Shown here one piece after another: positions 1 through 4,576 of a DNA stretch of 8,475 nucleotides; position 1 is the first letter of the stretch, and each line of letters opens with the position of its first letter. The position numbers were made by a program, and so were the translations under genes. This DNA comes from Oxalobacteraceae bacterium (GTDB lineage: Bacteria > Pseudomonadota > Gammaproteobacteria > Burkholderiales > Burkholderiaceae_D). The DNA is taken from the NCBI GenBank assembly GCA_003537575.1, contig DPRS01000043.1, forward strand, positions 1 to 8,475. The letters run 5' to 3'. The notes under the pieces were generated by a model. It was not told the DNA's origin and searched no databases. It worked only from the letters and a program-made list of their open reading frames with translations.

Positions 1-623
1 CCGGCACCACGCGCGACAAGGTGACCGAAACGATCCAGCTGCAGGGCATCCCGCTGAACATCATCGACACCGCCGGCATCCGCGAGCTGGGCGGCTATGG
101 CGACGAGGTCGAGCGCATCGGCATCGAGCGCACCTGGGCCGAGGTGGAAAAGGCCGACGTGATCCTGCACATGCTGGATGCGGCGCGCGGGCCGACCCGC
201 GCCGACGAGGCGATCGTCGCGCGCTTCCCGGACAACGTGCCGGTGATCCGGGTGTGGAACAAGATCGACCTGTCAGGCCACAAGCCGGCCGCCGAGGCGC
301 AGGCGGACGCGACCCATGTCTATCTATCGGCTGCCGAGCGTACCGGCGTCGACTTGCTGCGCAACGAACTGCTGCGCATCGCCGGCTGGCAGCAGACCGG
401 CGAGTCGCTCTACCTGGCGCGCGAACGCCACCTGATCGCGCTGAAGATGGCGCGTACCCACCTGGATGCGGCGGCCGAGCATGCCGCCACGTCGGACCAG
501 GCGCTGGATCTGTTTGCCGAGGAATTGCGGCTGGCGCAGGAGCGCTTGAACAGCATTACCGGAGAATTTACTTCGGATGATTTGCTGGGGGTGATTTTTT
601 CCCGGTTTTGCATTGGAAAATAG
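1..623 (+). CDS. mnmE: tRNA modification GTPase MnmE, C-terminal part (5' end outside window)
   Basis: MnmE, with MnmG, installs the carboxymethylaminomethyl group on the wobble uridine of certain tRNAs; it is a cytosolic GTPase. About 206 residues are visible, starting inside the G domain with the reading frame open from base 3. Visible motifs are the switch I stretch GTTRDK at the very edge, the G3 motif DTAG (bases 66-77), the G4 motif NKID (about 258-269), a G5-like SAAE, the C-terminal helical domain, and the terminal FCIGK whose cysteine is the family's invariant C-loop residue. The family is usually about 450-460 aa, so the first half or more lies upstream of the window. The GTG at base 21 is internal and is not a start. 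No obvious intrinsic terminator follows the stop. The C-terminus is intact, with no sign of frameshift. Confidence 0.97.
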   Translation, partial: GTTRDKVTETIQLQGIPLNIIDTAGIRELGGYGDEVERIGIERTWAEVEKADVILHMLDAARGPTRADEAIVARFPDNVPVIRVWNKIDLSGHKPAAEAQADATHVYLSAAERTGVDLLRNELLRIAGWQQTGESLYLARERHLIALKMARTHLDAAAEHAATSDQALDLFAEELRLAQERLNSITGEFTSDDLLGVIFSRFCIGK

Positions 624-778
624 TTATCAAAGCTCGCACAGCTTCGCACTCGCTCACTTCAAAGTTTCTCTCTACTCGTTAAGGAAGTTGGTGAATGCCC
701 GTACTTTGGCGGACGTATGTTCGCGTGAAGGAACGTATTCGACGGACCAATCTGGATGTGAACGATTTATATCCTTTA

Positions 779-801
779 AACATATAAAAAATATGCATCT
801 T
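779..801 (+). promoter_or_regulatory. Putative NsrR-like operator, copy 1 (upstream of the 71-aa gene)
   Basis: This is a 23-bp imperfect palindrome with half-sites AACATATAA (+ strand) and AAGATGCAT (- strand) separated by 5 bp. It is identical at 19 of 23 positions to the site at 2944-2966. The second half-site matches the published NsrR half-site AAGATGYAT, while the first half-site is weaker. It lies over where the -35 element would fall for the candidate -10 at 816-821, a position suited to repression. The repeat is seen directly; assignment to NsrR is inference, and another regulator of the same family is possible. Confidence 0.5.
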
Positions 802-815
802 TAATCGATATCCAG

Positions 816-821
816 TATACT
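816..821 (+). promoter_or_regulatory. Candidate -10 element of the 71-aa gene
   Basis: TATACT differs from the sigma-70 -10 consensus at one position and lies 43 bp before the ATG at 865. The matching -35 position (about 793-798) is poor and is covered by the putative operator. The transcription start would be near 828. This is a weak prediction based on one hexamer in an AT-rich stretch. Confidence 0.3.
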
Positions 822-834
822 TGCTGTTAATCAA
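821..834 (+). promoter_or_regulatory. FNR/DNR-type box candidate, one mismatch
   Basis: TTGCT-GTTA-ATCAA matches the FNR/DNR family consensus TTGAT-N4-ATCAA at 9 of 10 defined positions. It overlaps the end of the candidate -10 and the likely start of transcription. An activating FNR site would place the transcript start near 869, inside the gene, so if it is real a repressing role is more likely. A chance match in AT-rich DNA is possible. Confidence 0.3.
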
Positions 835-864
835 CAACTGAATAGGTAGAGTCAGGAGTCCATC

Positions 865-1080
865 ATGAGCAAGCCGGTCAGCCAGAGAGCGAACGAGTAT
901 CGTCCGGGAGTCTGGAGCACGGATAATTACATTCGCGCCTGGGCAATGAAACAGTGTCAAGGCAAGGAAGAGTGCCTCGTCCCATTGCAAAGCCTGCAGG
1001 ATGCCTGGATCGCGCGGGTACGCTTTGACAAGCCTGGCAAGCCCGTCGAACGCTTCATCGCGCATAACCAAAGCGCATAA
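865..1080 (+). CDS. Small protein of unknown function (71 aa)
   Basis: I do not recognise this protein. It begins with ATG preceded by AGGAG at 854-858 (6-nt spacing) and ends in TAA. It looks soluble, with no signal peptide or membrane segment. Notable residues are three tryptophans (W17, W26, W48) and a cysteine pair C31-x5-C37 in a charged context (CQGKEEC), which could bind metal or form a disulphide. The carboxyl end is basic and ends in a short polar tail. It stands alone on the + strand between mnmE and the oppositely oriented HD-GYP gene. The - strand frame across 679-1071 is open for 130 codons, but it runs through the AT-rich promoter region and lacks comparable support. The upstream region carries a 23-bp palindrome shared with the hemerythrin gene, which argues that this is a genuine, regulated gene. 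The function is unknown; a role in nitrosative or redox stress is only a guess from the shared site. Confidence 0.7.
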   Translation: MSKPVSQRANEYRPGVWSTDNYIRAWAMKQCQGKEECLVPLQSLQDAWIARVRFDKPGKPVERFIAHNQSA

Positions 1081-1205
1081 AAAATTAAGTTACTTCCGTG
1101 ACCAACATCAGCTTGATCTTGGGCGCCCTGGCGGCGCCGTGCTGGTCGTCGCCGAATCGCTCGGGGCGCTAGATAACCGCCGCGGATGCGGAAAATGAAC
1201 AGCCG
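1081..1205. other. Intergenic region between convergent genes with a GC-rich dyad
   Basis: This 125-bp gap separates the stops of the 71-aa gene and the HD-GYP gene. Two GGCGCC blocks (1122-1127 and 1133-1138) can pair around a 5-nt loop and might end transcripts from either side. Neither direction shows a following T-run, so I do not call an intrinsic terminator. No coding sequence is supported here. Confidence 0.3.
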
Positions 1206-2465
1206 TTACGCCAGCGCCAGTTCCTGCGCATGATGAATATCCTCGTAGATGGCGGGCAGGAGAGAGACGATATCGCCGTCCAGCGCCCCATCGCGCACCA
1301 TCTTGTTCAGTATTCCGAGACTGTCTTTCTTTGACATCCCCTTGCGATATGGGCGATCCTCGGTAATCGCGGTGAAAACGTCGGCAACCGCGACGATGCG
1401 CGCTTCCAGGGGAATCTGCCGCGGACGGAAAGGGTAGCCGGCGCCGTCCAGACGCTCATGATGGAAGGCGGCCCACATGCCGATCGTTTCAAGTCCTGGA
1501 ACAGGGGAAAGGATCTGGTGCGTGTAGTAGGGATGCTGCCGGATCAAAAGCATTTCTTCCGCTGTCAGTTTTCCGGGCTTGTCCAGCAGCGCGACAGGAA
1601 CCGCCAGCTTGCCGATATCGTGCAGGTAACCGGCAATGCCGACCAGTCTTACCGTCGAGGCCGGCAAGTCCAGGCGGTCAGCCAGCAATTCGCTGGCTGA
1701 CGCTACCCGGCTGGAATGCGATGCCGTATATGCGCTGCGATAGTCGATGATGCGTGCATAGACTTTGGCCAACCCATAAAGATTATCCATGCGAAGGCGG
1801 ATTGAAGTCTCGCCGAAAAATCGGTGTGAGAGAATTTTTTCCTTGTGTTTGCTGACGAGATCAAGCCAGAACGATTCCTTGTCGGAAATGTCTTCGAAAA
1901 TCTTCACCAGCTCGGGGCAAAACAGCGAACCGGTCCCGGCCTGAATCGATTGCCGGATATGGTCTTTCTGGCAAAGAATCAGGCAATCATCCGTGGGCAG
2001 CACCGCCAGCCGGTCGGCCAGCCGCAAGATATGGCTGGCCAGCGGGATGGGAAGCCTGCCTTGAAATTCTCCCTTGCCGAAATTCCAGTCGACATGGTGA
2101 AAGCGGATGATCGCGGCGGCTTGCGCAAACGGCGGAAATTCACGCAGCACGTGGTAGCCTTCTTCCGCGTGTTCATGAATGCATTCGCCGTCGGCCATGT
2201 CGTCGTCGTAACGTGACAGGACTCTGTCGAGCAGGGAATGGGAGTGCGGTTTGCATACGGCGACGATGTCGTGCAAGGCGCCGGCGATGATGATTTCCTG
2301 GATTTCATTGCTGCGAAAGCCCGCATGCTCCGCGATGCTTGCGCAAAGGTAGGCGACCCGCAAATGATGTTCGCCAATGGCGGGATGCAGCAGGTCGAGC
2401 GCGCGCGACAATGACATCACCATGTCGAACAGCGCGACATCGACGCTTTGTGTTTCAATACCCAC
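1206..2465 (-). CDS. Tandem HD / HD-GYP domain protein, probable c-di-GMP phosphodiesterase
   Basis: HD-GYP domains hydrolyse cyclic di-GMP using a two- or three-metal centre. Counting from a GTG start (419 aa), the C-terminal domain is canonical: H250, the HD pair H282-D283 followed by IGK, H311, HHE at 335-337, GYP at 343-345 and D362. The N-terminal half is a second, diverged copy keeping equivalents of the metal ligands (H33, H65-D66, H99, H123-H124, D151) but lacking IGK and GYP, so it may be a sensory or inactive domain. There is no receiver domain, signal peptide or clear membrane segment, so it should act in the cytosol. GTG at 2465 is preferred because AGAGG (2471-2475) sits 5 nt before it. 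The alternative is a TTG at 2480 that overlaps the hemerythrin stop codon and adds 5 residues. Either way the gene directly follows the hemerythrin gene, implying co-translation and a shared role, plausibly hemerythrin-controlled c-di-GMP turnover. Identity is firm for the family; substrate and activity are inferred. Confidence 0.9.
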   Translation of the reverse strand: MGIETQSVDVALFDMVMSLSRALDLLHPAIGEHHLRVAYLCASIAEHAGFRSNEIQEIIIAGALHDIVAVCKPHSHSLLDRVLSRYDDDMADGECIHEHAEEGYHVLREFPPFAQAAAIIRFHHVDWNFGKGEFQGRLPIPLASHILRLADRLAVLPTDDCLILCQKDHIRQSIQAGTGSLFCPELVKIFEDISDKESFWLDLVSKHKEKILSHRFFGETSIRLRMDNLYGLAKVYARIIDYRSAYTASHSSRVASASELLADRLDLPASTVRLVGIAGYLHDIGKLAVPVALLDKPGKLTAEEMLLIRQHPYYTHQILSPVPGLETIGMWAAFHHERLDGAGYPFRPRQIPLEARIVAVADVFTAITEDRPYRKGMSKKDSLGILNKMVRDGALDGDIVSLLPAIYEDIHHAQELALA

Positions 2466-2470
2466 GCCTG

Positions 2471-2475
2471 CCTCT
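2471..2475 (-). promoter_or_regulatory. Ribosome binding site deciding the HD-GYP start
   Basis: On the - strand AGAGG lies 5 nt before the GTG at 2465. It overlaps the TTG-initiated alternative frame, whose own upstream region has no well-placed purine-rich block. This favours GTG over TTG. The site lies just past the stop codon of the hemerythrin gene, which fits coupled translation. Confidence 0.5.
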
Positions 2476-2476
2476 T

Positions 2477-2887
2477 TCAAAGCGCTTCAATCTCGGGATA
2501 AAACTCCCGGTCTTCCCGGCGAATGCGCTCATGCAGCATCTTCAGGACGCGATTCGCGTCCGCCCGGAATCCCTCCGGATCGCGCGCCACATTATCGGCG
2601 GTGTTCCAGCGCCGCGCGAAGCCATGATATTTTTCCGCAATGGTTTTCATCTCGGCCTGGTATTGCTCGCCCTTCCTCGCCAGGCCCGCGCTCGTGCTGT
2701 TCCTGAGCACCGGGTAAAGCACAGAATCCTCAACAGCCAGATGCAGCTTGATCACCGAGCTCATCGATACAATCAGGCTTGCGATCGACCGCGCGTTTTC
2801 CCCTATTCCTGCAACTGCATAATCCCGGAGGGAGTTAATGCAGCCATAAATTTTTTCGTGCTGGTGCTTGAATTTATCGATTTCCAT
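2477..2887 (-). CDS. Hemerythrin-like (HHE) domain protein, 136 aa
   Basis: This is a single-domain hemerythrin-like four-helix protein of typical length. Such proteins bind a di-iron centre and act in O2 or NO sensing, iron handling or repair of damaged Fe-S clusters. Visible motifs are an N-terminal KHQHEKI (H8/H10), H49-x3-E53 followed by LYP, H88, and H119 with E125-D126 followed by FYP. In the last motif H119 is two residues further upstream than in the H49 motif; the equivalent position is R121, so the iron ligand set may differ from classical hemerythrin. The ATG at 2887 is chosen because GGAGGT (2892-2897) precedes it by 4 nt; the frame stays open 23 codons further upstream, but that stretch runs into the palindromic promoter region. 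The HD-GYP gene follows immediately. A shared 23-bp operator-like palindrome lies 57-79 bp upstream. The family is confident; the ligand and signal are unknown. Confidence 0.88.
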   Translation of the reverse strand: MEIDKFKHQHEKIYGCINSLRDYAVAGIGENARSIASLIVSMSSVIKLHLAVEDSVLYPVLRNSTSAGLARKGEQYQAEMKTIAEKYHGFARRWNTADNVARDPEGFRADANRVLKMLHERIRREDREFYPEIEAL

Positions 2888-2891
2888 GATT

Positions 2892-2897
2892 ACCTCC
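2892..2897 (-). promoter_or_regulatory. Ribosome binding site of the hemerythrin gene
   Basis: GGAGGT on the - strand is a near-perfect Shine-Dalgarno sequence 4 nt before the ATG at 2887. It fixes that start over longer versions of the same frame. Confidence 0.8.
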
Positions 2898-2933
2898 GCT
2901 GATTGAAGCGATTGCTGAATGAATTGTAACGGC

Positions 2934-2950
2934 GCATGTATATAACATGC
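2934..2950. repeat. Palindrome GCATGT-N5-ACATGC upstream of the hemerythrin gene
   Basis: Perfect 6-bp arms flank an ATATA centre. The right arm overlaps the left half-site of the 23-bp operator-like element at 2944-2966, so this promoter region carries three similar half-sites in a row. It could bind a second dimer of the same regulator or a different one, or simply overlap the core promoter. Confidence 0.45.
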
Positions 2951-2966
2951 AAACAATATGTATCTT
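2944..2966 (-). promoter_or_regulatory. Putative NsrR-like operator, copy 2 (upstream of hemerythrin/HD-GYP pair)
   Basis: The half-sites are AACATGCAA (+ strand) and AAGATACAT (- strand) separated by 5 bp. The site matches the one at 779-801 at 19 of 23 positions; three of the four differences are transitions. Both sites lie about 60-85 bp before a start codon. The NsrR consensus has the same length and similar arms, and NsrR is known to control YtfE-type hemerythrin genes in other bacteria. The regulator is not encoded in this window, so the assignment is inferred. Confidence 0.5.
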
Positions 2967-3004
2967 TATGCTGGAGCTTTGGCTGCGCAAGCTGGCATTC
3001 CAGG

Positions 3005-3022
3005 GGCAGATGACTATCTGCC
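3005..3022 (-). terminator. Hairpin after the FmdE-like gene, possible 3' end of the suf transcript
   Basis: GGCAGAT and ATCTGCC form a perfect 7-bp stem around a 4-nt loop, about 34 nt past the stop of the FmdE-like gene. There is no T-run after it on the - strand, so it is not a classical intrinsic terminator. It might stabilise an mRNA 3' end or mark a Rho-dependent stop. It lies between two probable transcription units, which is why I list it. Confidence 0.3.
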
Positions 3023-3055
3023 AGGAGGCGTTTTGATAAGCCGGGTGGTTGCAGT

Positions 3056-3670
3056 TCAGGCAGTTGCGGCAGTGGCCGATATCAATTCCGCATCGTCCGC
3101 GTGATCGAGCAGGATGCGCCTGACACGGTCTTGCCATAAGATTGCGAAATCACGCATATCCTCCGGCGTGGCCACGCCTTCCAGGAATTTTCGCAATAGC
3201 CCGCTGGTGCGCGGGTCGGGCTCGACCCGGCTCATATGCATGCCAAGCGAAACCGATGCGCCAGTGTCGAGCCGGTCGAAACGCACTTCGCCCTCGATGG
3301 CGCAGGAAAAATACATGAGGTTTTGCCGTCTGAAGTTGCGGCCGATACCCTTGAAGCCTCCCGGGCCCGCCGCGCCGGTGATCAGGCCTGCCACGCTGGC
3401 AATGACGCCGGCGACTCCCTCGTCGAGCGGCGCGGCAAAACGGACCTGGACGGCGCCACGCTCGGCGATTCCATCCGGATAAAGCATGGCGAGCGCGCGT
3501 CGTGTCATCAGATAAGCGCCGGCCACGGTCGGACAGGAATGGCCGGCCAGGCGCACTGCATCGATGTAGCGATAAGTGATCAGGCCATCATCGCAGGCGC
3601 CGAGGAATTCGGCGAGGCTGTCACGGACGGTGATGGCGGGCGCCTGGTCGAAAAATGCAGGGTAATTCAT
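3056..3670 (-). CDS. Probable FmdE-like domain protein, 204 aa
   Basis: The N-terminal third contains GHSCPTVAGAYL (residues 43-54), resembling the GHxCPG-type signature of the FmdE family, named after subunit E of formylmethanofuran dehydrogenase. FmdE-like proteins also occur in bacteria that lack methanogenesis, where their function is unclear; H44 and C46 could bind a metal. A glycine-rich segment follows (about 99-110), then a mixed alpha/beta region with C123. There is no signal peptide and no convincing membrane segment. I prefer ATG at 3670; a TTG at 3694 would add 8 residues, and neither start has a strong ribosome binding site. The gap to the sufT stop is only 41 nt, so it is probably the last gene of the suf transcript, suggesting a role in Fe-S or metal metabolism. 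The FmdE assignment is from motif memory and is moderate; the open frame and its coding quality are secure. Confidence 0.6.
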   Translation of the reverse strand: MNYPAFFDQAPAITVRDSLAEFLGACDDGLITYRYIDAVRLAGHSCPTVAGAYLMTRRALAMLYPDGIAERGAVQVRFAAPLDEGVAGVIASVAGLITGAAGPGGFKGIGRNFRRQNLMYFSCAIEGEVRFDRLDTGASVSLGMHMSRVEPDPRTSGLLRKFLEGVATPEDMRDFAILWQDRVRRILLDHADDAELISATAATA

Positions 3671-3711
3671 GGTCGATTTGTCTTTCGCATGCAATAGTAA
3701 TCGCGAGGCCG

Positions 3712-4062
3712 CTATAGCAGGCCCAGTTCCAATTTGACTTCCTCGGACATCGAATCGATGCTCCAGGGCGGCTCCCAGACCAGCTCCACGTGCGCGTCCT
3801 TGACGCCGGGAACCTGCTTGACGCAGGATTCGACGACGCCGGGGAAAGTGCCGGCGACTGGGCAGGCCGGCGCGGTCAGCGTCATTTCAATCTCCACATT
3901 GCCGTCCGGGTCGATATCCAGCACATAGATCAAGCCCAGGTCGAGGATGTTGACCGAGATCTCAGGGTCGTAAATCGTCCGCAATACGGTAATGATGTCT
4001 TCCCTTAATTCCTCTTCATTGATGCCAGGAGAGGAGATGGCGTTGGTTTCTGCTGGTTGCAT
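3712..4062 (-). CDS. sufT: SufT, MIP18/DUF59-family Fe-S maturation factor
   Basis: SufT-type proteins are small cytosolic factors that help maturation or transfer of iron-sulphur clusters, especially under high Fe-S demand. This 116-aa protein shows the MIP18/DUF59 pattern: YDPEISVNILDLGLIY (residues 31-46, with the DPE triad at 32-34), then TLTAPACPVA with the family cysteine C67, and a C-terminal VELVWEPPW segment. Its length is normal for the single-domain form. It starts 31 nt after the sufU stop, with only a weak ribosome binding site. Its place at the end of a SUF operon supports SufT over PaaD, the phenylacetate-pathway member of the same superfamily. No oddity is seen. Confidence 0.93.
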   Translation of the reverse strand: MQPAETNAISSPGINEEELREDIITVLRTIYDPEISVNILDLGLIYVLDIDPDGNVEIEMTLTAPACPVAGTFPGVVESCVKQVPGVKDAHVELVWEPPWSIDSMSEEVKLELGLL

Positions 4063-4093
4063 GGTGTGCTCGCATTCATAATCGAAATTCAGG

Positions 4094-4576
4094 CTATTCC
4101 GTGGAGACCGGCTCCACGCGATTTTTCAGGGCCGCCTGCAGGGTGTGCCATGCCAGGGTCGCGCATTTCACCCGCGCCGGAAATTCATGCACGCCGGCCA
4201 TTACCTCCAGCTTGCCCAGCGCCGCGTCCTGATCCGTGTCCGTTTCAGCTGCCGAGTTCGATTCGGTAGCAGCGCCGCCGTGCGTCAGCATGTGATGGAA
4301 AGAATCGAACAGCTTGCCGGCCTGGTCCAGCCGCTTGCCTTTCAGCGCTTCGGTCATCAGCGAAGCCGACGCAGTCGAGATCGCGCAGCCGGCGCCTTCG
4401 AAGCTGACATCTTCGATCACATCGCCTGCCACATGCAGATACACCGTGAGCTGGTCGCCGCACAGATGGTTGTGGCCGCGCGCGACATGGCTGGGGTTGC
4501 CCAGCGCATGAAAATTGCGCGGATGCCTGGCGTGCTCGAAGATGACTTCCTGGTACAGGTCGCGCAGTTCGCTCAT
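4094..4576 (-). CDS. sufU: SufU-type Fe-S scaffold / sulphur acceptor
   Basis: SufU receives sulphur from SufS and passes it to the SufBCD scaffold; it is related to IscU. The 160-aa protein carries the three conserved cysteines and aspartate: C39 and D41 in LCGD, C64 in GAGCAISTAS, and C138 in RVKCATLAW. The segment between the second and third cysteines contains the insertion that separates SufU from IscU. Here it is enlarged by a low-complexity Ala/Ser/Thr/Glu/Asp stretch (about residues 101-119). The start ATG overlaps the sufS stop by 4 nt, so the two are translationally coupled, which fits their direct partnership. No sufE is visible in this window. SufU proteins of this type are best known from Gram-positive bacteria but also occur elsewhere. 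Confidence 0.93.
   Translation of the reverse strand: MSELRDLYQEVIFEHARHPRNFHALGNPSHVARGHNHLCGDQLTVYLHVAGDVIEDVSFEGAGCAISTASASLMTEALKGKRLDQAGKLFDSFHHMLTHGGAATESNSAAETDTDQDAALGKLEVMAGVHEFPARVKCATLAWHTLQAALKNRVEPVSTE

Noticed and set aside
624..778. Possible tRNA, small RNA or hairpin terminator after mnmE
   Set aside because: I found only short weak inverted repeats (such as AAGCT-N5-AGCTT) with no T-run and no cloverleaf-compatible pairing.
679..1071. Open frame of 130 codons on the - strand opposite the 71-aa gene
   Set aside because: It runs through the AT-rich promoter region, overlaps the better supported + strand gene, and shows no recognisable motif.
1122..1138. GGCGCC-N5-GGCGCC dyad as an intrinsic bidirectional terminator
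   Set aside because: Neither strand has a T-run after the stem, and GGCGCC is frequent in GC-rich DNA.
2888..2956. Longer hemerythrin start adding 23 residues (MFACYIHAP...)
   Set aside because: The added part covers the palindromic promoter region and lacks a ribosome binding site, while GGAGGT stands 4 nt before the internal ATG.
779..2966. The two 23-bp copies as direct repeats bounding a mobile element
   Set aside because: The block contains no transposase or integrase, the copies are quasi-palindromic and sit at regulatory distance before two start codons, so operators explain them better.
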